From Thermodesulfobacteriota bacterium (GTDB lineage Bacteria > Desulfobacterota > Desulfobacteria > Desulfobacterales > Desulfosudaceae), in contig JBFMDX010000027.1 of assembly GCA_040753795.1 (NCBI GenBank), positions 1 to 48,005 on the forward strand: a stretch of DNA of 48,005 nt. Reading direction: 5' to 3'. Numbering within the stretch: the stretch's first letter is position 1; every line of letters starts with the position of its first letter. Below the pieces are notes generated by a model, which did not search any database, had not been told where the DNA came from, and was given only the letters and a program-made list of their open reading frames with translations. A program made the translations under genes and the position numbers. Positions 17,743 through 26,020 of this stretch are shown one piece after another.

Positions 17743-20154
17743 TCATGGCCGTACCGCCCGGACGGCGCCGCATTTTTTCAGATCGGTTTCGTGCTTTTCC
17801 CAGATGCCCGTGTCTTTCTGGATAACCGTATTGACCTTTTCCTGCCAGGCCGCCGAGAACACCTCCGACGTCCAGTATGACTTGGCGCTACTGGTTACGG
17901 GAAAACGGGGATTGCCGTTGTATAAAACGAGAAGTTCGCTGGGGTCGGGGAGACGCCAGTCACGATACCCACCGGTGGCGAGCCCGCGAACGTAGCCTTC
18001 CGCGTTTTTATAATCGATACAGTGACTGGTCAGAACCGAGGAATCGAACATGCACCACGTCAGGCCGGTCTGATTGTCGGTGATGGTGTCCTCCGTGACG
18101 ATTGAAAACCTGCCGCCCGACTGTTTAAGAAGATTGCGTATCCGGATTCTTTCCTGTCCGATGAAAGCCTCCCGTTGCCGGCGTATCTGTTCGTTTTCGG
18201 CCTGCTGATTGATCTGCTGCTGCTTTTTGTTTTTCTCCTTTATCAGCCAGGCATGGAGGGCTTTTGCTTCGGCGGCATGTTTTTCGGGGCACACCTGCAG
18301 GTAGCTCTCCATGCGTTGCACCCGGTCAAAAATATCGTTCCGGTCGTTCTTGGCATATTCGACCAGCTGCTGCCAGCTTTTTTCCAGGTTTTTCTTTTGG
18401 CCGATTCTGTCCAGCTGGGCTTCCACGGTATCCCTGACCGGCGAGTCTGGATATGCCTTAAGGTAATCCGTCAGCAGTGCTTCCGCCGTCTGGGAAAAAG
18501 GATCCGCTTTTTCCAGTTCCCCGGCGATTTTGAGATAGGCGGCCTGGGCGGTCATGGCGCGCTGCAGGGCGGCGATGTCCTCCCTGCGCGCATGGCCCTG
18601 CGTGCAATTATCCAAAAAATACTGGCAGAGCTGGATGCATCGCTGCCAGTTTTTTTCCTGATCGCAGACCGTTTTTTCGGCATGGATATGTTCATAGAAG
18701 GCTTCTCCCAGGTTGTTCATCATGGCTTGCACACTGGCCGCGTTGGTGCTGTCCGGGTGGTTGGTCAGATAGGACTGATACGCCAGAAGCCTTTCACTGT
18801 AATGATTCCCCGGTATGCTTTTCAGCCGGGCGTATTCGGCGTCATCCACCATGGCCGGAATTTCGCTGATGCGGCGGTTGACCTCTTCTTTGAACCGGCT
18901 GTCCGGAAACTGCTTGAGAAACTGCCGATACTGGTTTTCGGCCGCTTTGATAAACTTTTCATCAAGTGGCAGCTGGCTGACGGCCTGCGCGACTTTCTCA
19001 AGCTCCTCAACCTCCTTTTGCCCGGAGAGCGTCTGTTTGAGCGTCTGTGCCTGAAGCGCATACGGCGCATCCGGCCCGGATTGCAGGTAGGCGTCCAGGA
19101 TGGCGATAGATTCCTCCGCCGACGGGGCGGCTTTGGCCGCGGCCATGGCTTTGTTGAGTTTTCTTTTGGCCAGACCCGGGCTGGCGGCATATTGCCACAG
19201 GCCGGCCACCATGACGATAATGGCCACGGCGGCACCGGCTTTGAGAGCCTGTGAAAGCAGCCGTTTGCGTTTTAGTATTTTACTGGCGTCCGTAAATTTG
19301 CCTTCGGCCAGAAGTTCTTCTTCCGTTTCAGGAACGGCTTCCGCTTCAGGGACCTGCGGTTCAATTGCCGCCGTGGCAACCGGTTCGGTTTTCGGCGTTT
19401 CCGCCGCGAGTTGAACATCGGGCGCCTTTTTTATCTTTTTTCTGGGCGCGTCAGCGGCAGGGTGGGCCGGTTTTTTCGCTTTGCTTTTCTTTTCGTCCTT
19501 TCGTCTGGCGCTTTCCATCAGCAGGGATATCAGCGGCGACTCGATCTCTTTTTTCCGGTTGACCGGGGAGTCATCGATCTCGATCGTCGGGTTTTTCCAG
19601 GAAAGGATGTCAAAGACCGCCTCCTCGCCCGTCAGTTCACCGGATTCGGCGGCGATCAGAGCGCCTTTGACCAGGAACAAAGAACCTGTTTTCTGGTCGG
19701 CGTTGATTTTCAGCGTGCAGGAGGTTTTCTCCATTTCCGACATCTGCAGAAAGGAGGTCAGGCTGATGCCGTGAATTTCACCCCCGACGTTGCGTTTAAT
19801 TTTCTCTCCGACCAGCTCGGCCAGTTTGTTAAAATCAACCGGTTTTAGAAAATACCGGGCCGTTCCGATGGATTTGACGGCTGATTCAATTTCTCCCGTT
19901 TCAAAGGCGGTCATGAGGATCAGCGGAAGTTTTGGGTGGTTTCTGGAGATGATGCCGAGCGTTTTCAGATCCTGGGGCGAGGGGTTTTCCAGATCGACGA
20001 CAATGACATCCGACGCCAGTTTTTTGATAATGGCGTCTATTTCCCCGATTTTTTTTGAAGTGAGGATTTCAAAATCAGGGGTCTGTTCCATCAACAGGGA
20101 GGAAAGAATATTCAGGTTTACGGCATCAATGTTCACTGCCAGGATTTTTTTCAT
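17743..20154 (-). CDS. REC - DUF4388 - transmembrane - helical repeat - DUF1566 (Lcl-like) protein
   Basis: An 803-residue protein with an unusual order of domains. Residues 1-120 resemble a response-regulator receiver: VIVVDLENPSP holds the likely phospho-acceptor Asp (about 54) and YFLKPVD the conserved Lys, but the N-terminal acidic pair is reduced to one Asp (NID). Residues 125-215 look like DUF4388/PATAN (GISLTSFLQMSEMEKTS, GSLFLVKGALIAAES). A Lys/Ala/Pro/Glu linker and a single transmembrane helix near 315-335 follow. About 300 residues of helical repeats and a coiled coil lead to a C-terminal DUF1566 domain (TDNQTGLTWCMFDSS, GYRDWRLPDPSEL, SYWTSE). Start: ATG with GAGGG upstream and a good promoter at 20216-20243. 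It probably shares a transcript with gspF, 53 bases downstream. Confidence 0.85.
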   Translation of the reverse strand: MKKILAVNIDAVNLNILSSLLMEQTPDFEILTSKKIGEIDAIIKKLASDVIVVDLENPSPQDLKTLGIISRNHPKLPLILMTAFETGEIESAVKSIGTARYFLKPVDFNKLAELVGEKIKRNVGGEIHGISLTSFLQMSEMEKTSCTLKINADQKTGSLFLVKGALIAAESGELTGEEAVFDILSWKNPTIEIDDSPVNRKKEIESPLISLLMESARRKDEKKSKAKKPAHPAADAPRKKIKKAPDVQLAAETPKTEPVATAAIEPQVPEAEAVPETEEELLAEGKFTDASKILKRKRLLSQALKAGAAVAIIVMVAGLWQYAASPGLAKRKLNKAMAAAKAAPSAEESIAILDAYLQSGPDAPYALQAQTLKQTLSGQKEVEELEKVAQAVSQLPLDEKFIKAAENQYRQFLKQFPDSRFKEEVNRRISEIPAMVDDAEYARLKSIPGNHYSERLLAYQSYLTNHPDSTNAASVQAMMNNLGEAFYEHIHAEKTVCDQEKNWQRCIQLCQYFLDNCTQGHARREDIAALQRAMTAQAAYLKIAGELEKADPFSQTAEALLTDYLKAYPDSPVRDTVEAQLDRIGQKKNLEKSWQQLVEYAKNDRNDIFDRVQRMESYLQVCPEKHAAEAKALHAWLIKEKNKKQQQINQQAENEQIRRQREAFIGQERIRIRNLLKQSGGRFSIVTEDTITDNQTGLTWCMFDSSVLTSHCIDYKNAEGYVRGLATGGYRDWRLPDPSELLVLYNGNPRFPVTSSAKSYWTSEVFSAAWQEKVNTVIQKDTGIWEKHETDLKKCGAVRAVRP

Positions 20155-20215
20155 GCAACCCTCTTTTATCGGTTTCGATCGGGACGACCGCCCAAGGATT
20201 TAATTTTAAAAAGTT

Positions 20216-20243
20216 ATTATACAATAATATTGAGAATAATCAA
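20216..20243 (-). promoter_or_regulatory. Sigma-70 promoter for the REC/DUF1566-gspF transcript
   Basis: On the minus strand the -35 reads TTGATT (20238-20243) and the -10 reads TATAAT (20216-20221), a consensus -10, with a 16-base spacer in an AT-rich stretch. The start codon of the REC/DUF1566 gene lies about 60 bases downstream. Confidence 0.65.
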
Positions 20244-20430
20244 GGTTAAATTCAAGCCCGGATATTTGCCTGGTTATGCCAACCCCCCTTGGGAAAAAAT
20301 ATCGCCCGCGCCGGAAAGTGTCCGCCAACCGCTGTTTACCCCGGTCCGGCGGCTTGCTTTTTCCCTTGCCATGAGGATAAGGCCGTTGTAGATGTAAAGA
20401 AGATATAAGCGGATAAGGAGCAGGTCAATA

Positions 20431-21423
20431 ATGGAAAAACTGGTGGACCCGTATGGCCGGATCGACTTCGGGCTGATTGATGAGCCCGTCGATTTGATTA
20501 ACCATATGGATTTTCCCCTGGCAACGCCGTCAGGCAGACGCCGTCCGGTTTTTTTACGGAAAATGCTGTTCAAGCAGTTCTCTTTTGCCGGTATAAATTG
20601 CCCGGAACTGATGATCGGGGTGGCGGTCGTTGACTTGAAGTACGCCGCCAACGCTTTTTTTTATGTATTTGATAAAGCCGACGGCTCTCTTAAGGAAAGA
20701 AAATCAACCACCCTGCCTTTTGCGGCCTCCATTTCCCCCCGCCCGGACAAGGGCCAGGAGGCAATTTTTCAATCCTCCGGTCTGCGTATCCGTATCGCGT
20801 GTGATCGCGTCCAGGTAAAATGCCGGGAGGCCGAACTGGATGCCGTTTTGAACCGTGACCAGACCAGCCCCCTGCGGATCTGTACCCGCACGGGATACAA
20901 CGGCTGGACCTATACTCAGAAGACGGCCCCGATTTCTGTTTCAGGGGCGCTCGCCATCAACGGCAAGACCTTTCATCTGTCTGCCGCGGACAGTACGGCC
21001 ATTACGGACTGGTCGGCGGGTTATTTCAGGAGACAGACCTTCTGGAACTGGGCGGCCGCAACCGCAATTCTTCCGGGAGGACGGCGGTTCGGAATGAATT
21101 TCTCCTGCGGGGTGAATGAAACCGAAGCCACGGAAAATGTTTTCTGGATAGACGGCAGGCGAATCAAGGTCGATAATGTCAAATTCCGCCGGAACCCCCG
21201 GAGCTGGGATGATCCGTGGCGCATAACATCCGCCGACGGCAGGGTTTCGCTGTCCTTTGCCCCTGCTTCATTCCGGCAAGAACATCTCAATGCGTGGCTT
21301 GTGGCCTCACGGTTTACCCAATTCCTGGGTTTTTTTTCAGGTCGGCTGACCGATCCGGAAACCGGCGACATCCGGTTGGAAAAATGCCCCGGCTGGGCGG
21401 AGGATCATTATGCCAGGTGGTGA
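20431..21423 (+). CDS. DUF2804 family protein
   Basis: A 330-residue protein matching the DUF2804 family, whose biochemical role is unknown. Characteristic stretches are LIDEPVDLIN near the N-terminus, FKQFSFAGI, the Arg-Thr-Gly-Tyr segment (ICTRTGYNGWTYTQK) and a C-terminal WRITSADGRVSLSF. There is no signal peptide or transmembrane helix, so it is predicted to be cytoplasmic and mostly beta. The ATG has GGAGCAGG upstream. Its end overlaps the next gene by 14 bases, so the two are translated together. Family assignment is from memory of sequence features. Confidence 0.75.
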   Translation: MEKLVDPYGRIDFGLIDEPVDLINHMDFPLATPSGRRRPVFLRKMLFKQFSFAGINCPELMIGVAVVDLKYAANAFFYVFDKADGSLKERKSTTLPFAASISPRPDKGQEAIFQSSGLRIRIACDRVQVKCREAELDAVLNRDQTSPLRICTRTGYNGWTYTQKTAPISVSGALAINGKTFHLSAADSTAITDWSAGYFRRQTFWNWAAATAILPGGRRFGMNFSCGVNETEATENVFWIDGRRIKVDNVKFRRNPRSWDDPWRITSADGRVSLSFAPASFRQEHLNAWLVASRFTQFLGFFSGRLTDPETGDIRLEKCPGWAEDHYARW

Positions 21424-22120
21424 AACGATGACGGAAAGTCAGGACATAGGCCGAACGGCGTGCCTCGCGGCCGGTTGCGGCAAAGGCGAGGGCCAGCGGA
21501 TCATGGTGTTTCAGCAGCGGGGAAGGGGAGAGAGCAAGATCGCCGGGATTCGTGAATATGGCCGGGGACGGTTTCTCCTGGATGTGGTTTCCATCCGCGA
21601 TGATCTGCCGACGGTCATCGAGGACAGCCGCAGCCTTTTCCCCAGGGAAATCTGCGCCGACCTGGTTCTGGATTATCTGATTCATCCGGACCTGTCTCAG
21701 GACCTGGCCGGTATCTGTCGGGAGCTGGGTATTCCCGTCGTCGCTTCCGGAAAGAAATCGGCCGGCAAAGGCGTCCACACACCGCCGATCTGCTGCGCGC
21801 TCCCCCGGCAGGTCAAGCTGGGAGAGTACGGCCGTTGTTTCGGCGCGCCGGTTTTTGAAGTGACCATCGAAGACGGTGTTATTCAGGAAGTCATCGTCAA
21901 GCGCGGAGCGCCCTGCGGCGCTACCTGGAAAGCGGCGGAGCGGATCAGGGGCCTTTCTCCGGACGAAGCCCTCGTCCGGATGGGGCTGGAAACCCAGTTT
22001 TTCTGCACGGCCAATCCCGCCGGGTGGGATCCGCTCATCGGCAAGAGCCCGGTTCATCTTGCCGCCGACGTCCATTCCCAGGCGCTGGAAAAGGCCTTAG
22101 GAAAAACGCCGGAGGCGTAA
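21410..22120 (+). CDS. DUF166 family protein
   Basis: A 236-residue protein that resembles DUF166 (PF02593), a family best known from archaea and sometimes labelled 'thymidylate synthase' without firm support. Conserved parts visible here are VLDYLIHPDLSQDL, a cysteine pair in PPICCALPR, FGAPVFEVTIEDG, and VKRGAPCGATWKAAERI with another cysteine. The conserved cysteines suggest metal or cofactor binding. ATG at 21410 has GGAGG upstream; an alternative ATG at 21428 has AGGTGG. It overlaps the DUF2804 gene, so the pair forms a small operon, and ends convergent with the PilZ gene. Confidence 0.75.
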   Translation: MPGGETMTESQDIGRTACLAAGCGKGEGQRIMVFQQRGRGESKIAGIREYGRGRFLLDVVSIRDDLPTVIEDSRSLFPREICADLVLDYLIHPDLSQDLAGICRELGIPVVASGKKSAGKGVHTPPICCALPRQVKLGEYGRCFGAPVFEVTIEDGVIQEVIVKRGAPCGATWKAAERIRGLSPDEALVRMGLETQFFCTANPAGWDPLIGKSPVHLAADVHSQALEKALGKTPEA

Positions 22121-22131
22121 GGCGGCCCCCC

Positions 22132-22485
22132 TTAATCCCCGGCTTTCATCCGGTCCTTCATGAAGAGCGCGATGTATTTATCAAGAAGGATCAACCCCCT
22201 GTCGTCAACGGACAGAAATTCCACTCCGGTCTTGTGACAATGCTCGTCTTCGCATCGCGTATGCACAACCCGGCCGCTGATATAGACAAATTCCTTCTCC
22301 AGGGTCATGACCAGAGCCAGACTCTGGCCCATTTCAATCGCGAAAGGCGTCTCCAGCAGGACGCCGCCTCTGGAAATATTCAGCGTTCTGCCTTTTCCTT
22401 CACCGGCCATGATATTGTCGTTGTACATCCGTACTTCGGATGGATTGATCATGTCAATCCGGACATGTTTTCTTTTTTCAATCAT
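22132..22485 (-). CDS. PilZ domain protein (c-di-GMP receptor)
   Basis: A stand-alone PilZ protein of 117 residues. Both ligand motifs are intact: RKHVR (RxxxR, residues 5-9) and NISRGG (D/NxSxxG, about residues 37-42), followed by the usual beta barrel and a C-terminal helix (LILLDKYIALFMKDRM). It should bind cyclic di-GMP in the cytoplasm and act on an unknown partner. It is a single minus-strand gene, convergent with the DUF166 gene and divergent from the CMD gene. Presence of an intact receptor shows that c-di-GMP signalling is used by this organism. Confidence 0.88.
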   Translation of the reverse strand: MIEKRKHVRIDMINPSEVRMYNDNIMAGEGKGRTLNISRGGVLLETPFAIEMGQSLALVMTLEKEFVYISGRVVHTRCEDEHCHKTGVEFLSVDDRGLILLDKYIALFMKDRMKAGD

Positions 22486-22718
22486 TATTATCCGCCCCGT
22501 CCGTTATTGTTTAAAATGATGATATCATGAGCGTCGTTCGTAAACAAGCCTTCACATCATCCCCGGCATGACGGGACAACCGGCGATTGAATTTGGCCGC
22601 CGGGATAAAAACCTTTGACAGTCGCAGGGCTTATTGCCTATAAACTTTGAAGTCGGGCATATTCGAGGCGGAAATTTTTCCAGGTCAGGGGCGTGCAGCC
22701 CCCCAGGCGAGGTGCGTC

Positions 22719-23288
22719 ATGAGGTTATCGGAACCGAGGGTCCATCCGGCGGAATTTGAAGGGCTGGATGAAGAGACCCGAACCCTGCTGGGCTTTTCAA
22801 AAGCAAAGGACGGAAAACGGCCGGACAACGTGTTTACCACCTTTGCCCGGAATCCCGCCCTGTTCAGACATTTTATTGTTTTCGGCAGTTATATTCTCAC
22901 CGGATCGACACTGCCGGCCCGGGATCGGGAAATCGTCATCTTGAGAATCGGGTGGCTCTGCCGGTCCGAATACGAGTGGGGTCAGCATGCCCGGATCGGC
23001 CGGCGGTGCGGCCTGACGGAAGAGGATATCATCAGGATTACCCGGGGGGATCAGGCGGAAGGTTGGACGGAGCTGGAGTCGGCGCTGATCCGGGCGGTGG
23101 ACGAATTGCATGGGGACGCCTTTATCAGCGATCAGACCTGGAGCCGCCTGTCCGCTTACTACGATACGAAACAACTGATCGACCTGGTGTTTACCGTGGG
23201 CCAGTATAATATGGTTTCGATGGCGTTGAATACATTCGGCGTTCAGCTGGATGAACGCCTGTCCGGTTTCCCGGAAGCGGAAGATTGA
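22719..23288 (+). CDS. Carboxymuconolactone decarboxylase family protein
   Basis: A 189-residue alpha-helical protein of the CMD/AhpD superfamily. The start at ATG 22719 is preceded by GAGGTG; a longer frame from TTG 22647 has no supporting signal. The core motif is seen as DREIVILRIGWLCRSEYEWGQH, i.e. the Cys, Glu and His positions typical of this branch, followed by RIGRRCGLTEEDI and VFTVGQYNMVSMALN. Members of this branch are often annotated only at family level, and the substrate cannot be told. It may be cotranscribed with rpiB, which follows after 55 bases. Confidence 0.82.
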   Translation: MRLSEPRVHPAEFEGLDEETRTLLGFSKAKDGKRPDNVFTTFARNPALFRHFIVFGSYILTGSTLPARDREIVILRIGWLCRSEYEWGQHARIGRRCGLTEEDIIRITRGDQAEGWTELESALIRAVDELHGDAFISDQTWSRLSAYYDTKQLIDLVFTVGQYNMVSMALNTFGVQLDERLSGFPEAED

Positions 23289-23343
23289 AAATCAGTCCCG
23301 GCGGTAAAAATAAAAAGCCGTTTATAAAAAACAGGAGGACGTA

Positions 23344-23793
23344 ATGAATATTTGGATTGCGAGTGATCATGCCGGCTTTCCCATGAAACAGGATATCATC
23401 GATTACCTGGGGCGAAAATACCCGGAATGGACCGTTGACGATATGGGGCCGGAAGATGAAAGCCCGGTCGATTATCCCGTTTACGCCCACCGGGTAGGGG
23501 CCGGGGTGTCCTGCGGCGACTGCCGGCGGGGAATCCTGATCTGCGGGACCGGACTGGGAATGTCCATGATGGCCAACCGTTTTCTGGGGGTGCGCGCCGC
23601 TCTCTGTACCACCGTGGAAATGGCGGAACTCAGCCGGCAGCACAATGACGCCAATATCCTCTGCCTGTCCGGCCGGAAAGTCTCGCTGCAGGACAACATG
23701 GCCATTATCGACACGTGGCTGGGAACTGAATTCACGGACGAACCGCGGCACCTCAGAAGAATTGATTTAATGGATATCCTTCAGAGCAGATGA
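23344..23793 (+). CDS. rpiB: Ribose 5-phosphate isomerase B / RpiB-LacAB family sugar isomerase
   Basis: Interconverts ribose 5-phosphate and ribulose 5-phosphate in the pentose phosphate pathway. The 149-residue protein has the family N-terminus IASDHAGFPMK (phosphate-binding His in DHAG), ICGTGLGMSMMANR (the Cys and Gly-rich loop of the active site) and the ARQHNDAN-like segment LSRQHNDANILCLSGR. Length is normal. AGGAGG stands eight bases upstream of the ATG. RpiB close relatives include LacAB and allose isomerases, so the exact sugar is an inference. It ends six bases from the convergent cheC. Confidence 0.92.
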   Translation: MNIWIASDHAGFPMKQDIIDYLGRKYPEWTVDDMGPEDESPVDYPVYAHRVGAGVSCGDCRRGILICGTGLGMSMMANRFLGVRAALCTTVEMAELSRQHNDANILCLSGRKVSLQDNMAIIDTWLGTEFTDEPRHLRRIDLMDILQSR

Positions 23794-23799
23794 GCCGGA

Positions 23800-24468
23800 T
23801 CAGTCCTCGTAGGCGCTGATAAACGCGTGTAACGCCTTTTTCAGCCAGTCAATGGATTGATCATTGGTCATGATCAGCAACAGACCATTGATGTCCTGCT
23901 CATCAAACTGGAAAAGCGTTTTCATCACGATGGCCCGTTGTTCATTGTTAAAATGTTTCAGCAGGAAGGAATAATCGGTTTTTTCCAGACTCAATAATTC
24001 CGGCGGAGTGTATGACACCATGGTGTTGAGCAGGTCGGAGATTTTACCGACGCAGGCGCCGATTAGAATATTGCTGATTTCCAGCAGCAGACCACTTTTA
24101 ATATTGTCGTCAAGGGCGCGACAATCGTCGTCATCCTGATCTGACCGGGACTGGCTGAAATACTGGCTTAAAACCCGTTCGGAACCGCTGGGCAGAAACA
24201 GCAACCCGGAACCGTTGAAATCCCCCCAGAATTTCTGACCGGCGACACTGTTGGTCTGATTTTGAGGAATGGACTCGCCCAGGTAGTCCGTCAATTTGTC
24301 AATGTCGATCAGCCGCACGTCCGGAACGCTTAAAACCGTGTGAATATCGATTAACTCGGCAAGATCCGCGGTGGCATTTCCAAAGGCGATATTCATTACT
24401 TCCTGGAGGATGTCTTTTTCCTCACCGGAGAAAAGGGGGACAGCGCTGTTGCCGGAACGATTATCCAT
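23800..24468 (-). CDS. cheC: CheC-type CheY-P phosphatase
   Basis: A 222-residue protein of the CheC/CheX/FliY phosphatase family. Two copies of the catalytic signature are visible: D-x3-E-x2-N around residues 19-26 (DILQEVMNIAFGN) with Pro 22 residues after the Asn, and E-x2-N in LLEISNILIGA with Pro again 22 residues on. Both sites therefore look active. It removes phosphate from CheY-like regulators. The ATG lies inside the end of the upstream cheY-like gene (8-base overlap), so enzyme and likely substrate are translated together. No other chemotaxis gene is present in the window. Confidence 0.87.
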   Translation of the reverse strand: MDNRSGNSAVPLFSGEEKDILQEVMNIAFGNATADLAELIDIHTVLSVPDVRLIDIDKLTDYLGESIPQNQTNSVAGQKFWGDFNGSGLLFLPSGSERVLSQYFSQSRSDQDDDDCRALDDNIKSGLLLEISNILIGACVGKISDLLNTMVSYTPPELLSLEKTDYSFLLKHFNNEQRAIVMKTLFQFDEQDINGLLLIMTNDQSIDWLKKALHAFISAYED

Positions 24469-24844
24469 TATTTTCCTTTATCGCTAACTCTGCTTTATTC
24501 AGTGCGTCTTCAATAATGTTCGCCTTGGCCGGCTTTTTTAAAAGAGTAAAGGCGCCTCTTTCCATCACGCTCGATATGGATTTCGGCTGGACATCAGCGG
24601 TCGTGACGATCACCATGGCCTTGCTGTCAAAACTCCGGATTTCCTCGAGCGCCTGGTAACCGTCGACCCCGGGCATCGTCAGGTCCATAAAGACGACATC
24701 CGGTTTCAACATCTGAAATTTTTTTATGCCGTCCTGCCCGTCCGTGGCTTCGAAAATTTCGTATCCCTTGTTTTTGGGAATAGAATTTTTCAGCATTTTG
24801 CGGGCAACCGGAGAATCGTCGACAATCAGAATTTTTCGAATCAT
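24461..24844 (-). CDS. cheY: Single-domain CheY-like response regulator
   Basis: A stand-alone receiver domain of 127 residues. I chose the ATG at 24844 (AGGAAG upstream); the frame extends to 24883 but without homology. All receiver residues are present: acidic pair in ILIVDDSPVARKML, phospho-acceptor Asp in PDVVFMDLTMPGVDG, Thr in IVTTADVQ and Lys in LLKKPAKAN. There is no output domain, so it acts by protein contact. It overlaps cheC, its probable phosphatase. The kinase that feeds it is not in the window. It could serve motility or another Che-like pathway. Confidence 0.92.
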   Translation of the reverse strand: MIRKILIVDDSPVARKMLKNSIPKNKGYEIFEATDGQDGIKKFQMLKPDVVFMDLTMPGVDGYQALEEIRSFDSKAMVIVTTADVQPKSISSVMERGAFTLLKKPAKANIIEDALNKAELAIKENNG

Positions 24845-25033
24845 ATGCAGTCTTCCTTTTGCGTCACACCGGTGCTCATACAAATTCCGGTCTGTTTATC
24901 ATGCGGTCAGCCTTTTCATGTAGCAGGCTACTATCGCAATTTTATTCTTTTTTACGTGATCCGGGAAAACCTGTCAAGTTGAAATTGTGCTTAAGTGCCG
25001 GCCTGAAGGAAGAAGCGATGACCAAACGGAAAG

Positions 25034-26020
25034 TTAAGGCAGGAAGGCAGTATGGGCGATCAGTTTTTCCGGATGAACCGGCAGCCCATCGACCATAATT
25101 TCGTAATAAAACCGTGATGATTTTTCCGAAAGGCTCTTTTCCGCAAGGCCGATGACTTCTCCTTTCAGGACAAGAGATCCCGTCTCCCTGGCGGCACTCG
25201 TCAGACCGGTGTACCGGGCGATGATCCCATGGCCGTGATCAATAACGATGGTATTTCCGTTACTGTTGTTGTCATCGACAAAGGAAACAATACCATTGGC
25301 GGGAGCCAGGATTTCATCTCCCTGGACGGTCTCCAGCATGATGCCGCGATGGAGCCCGCCTCCGGCAGCGACCGGTTGCCGGGGTGAGCGCGGTGTTTTG
25401 GATACGGCGCCATTCAGGGGCAGGGAGGAGGGAATACAGGCAATGGGGTTGATATGAAAATCAGACGGACTCAAAAGAAAAGCCGATTCGGAAGTGGCCG
25501 GGGGATCGGAGAGAAGGACGTCCAAAGCGACTGGTTCCACTGTGGACTCCGGTCCGCCGCCTTTGGCCGGGGGGCCGGCCGGCTGTTCTTCACCTGCCGC
25601 GGAAGATGTATCATCAATCCGGGATCCCCCAACCCCGAAAAGATTTTCATTGTCGATAGCCTGTTCGATCCGTCCTATCCGGCATATTTCCATCTTCAGT
25701 GAACGCAAATGTTCGATTTTTTCCGTCAGGCCGGCTATTTTTTCATTCAGCAGGTCAATCTGGCGACCCTGCAAGGCAGCGCGTTGCCGCTGGTCCCGAC
25801 TGGCCTCTTCCATTAGTGCGGCAGCCGTTATCGTCTGGCGCAGGTCATTACAACGGACAGCGGCAAAGCCGGTCAGGCAGACCATGGCCAGGATAGACAT
25901 CACCGCCAGCAACAAAACACCCCGGGAAGCGGCGAACTGTCTGGTGGAGTAGTCCGCTTCGTTGAATAAGAGAAAACTGATTTGTTTTTTTATCAAGGGT
26001 TTCAAAACTGACTGTCTCAA
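25034..26020 (-). CDS. Membrane-anchored M23/LytM-like protein with degenerate active site
   Basis: A 328-residue protein: basic N-terminus, one transmembrane helix near residues 34-54 (VLLLAVMSILAMVCLTGF), a coiled coil (about 65-110), a Pro/Gly/Ser-rich linker and a C-terminal LytM domain (about 215-320). The fold is recognisable from GDEILAPANGIVSFVD and IVIDHGHGIIARY. The metal and catalytic residues are mostly gone: HxxxD reads HRGIM, the YxHL position reads YTGL, and the HxHxE site reads RFYYEI. It is thus predicted to be a non-hydrolytic regulator, like EnvC or NlpD, which activate amidases. The start is TTG (a stop lies just upstream), so the N-terminus is uncertain. It may be read together with cheY and cheC after a 189-base gap. 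Confidence 0.82.
   Translation of the reverse strand: MRQSVLKPLIKKQISFLLFNEADYSTRQFAASRGVLLLAVMSILAMVCLTGFAAVRCNDLRQTITAAALMEEASRDQRQRAALQGRQIDLLNEKIAGLTEKIEHLRSLKMEICRIGRIEQAIDNENLFGVGGSRIDDTSSAAGEEQPAGPPAKGGGPESTVEPVALDVLLSDPPATSESAFLLSPSDFHINPIACIPSSLPLNGAVSKTPRSPRQPVAAGGGLHRGIMLETVQGDEILAPANGIVSFVDDNNSNGNTIVIDHGHGIIARYTGLTSAARETGSLVLKGEVIGLAEKSLSEKSSRFYYEIMVDGLPVHPEKLIAHTAFLP

Noticed and set aside
18175-19254. A 359-codon plus-strand frame.
   Set aside because: Antisense to the helical-repeat part of the REC/DUF1566 protein; no ribosome-binding site or known motif.
25034-26020. Active M23 peptidoglycan endopeptidase.
   Set aside because: Most metal-binding and catalytic residues are replaced, so it was called a degenerate LytM protein.
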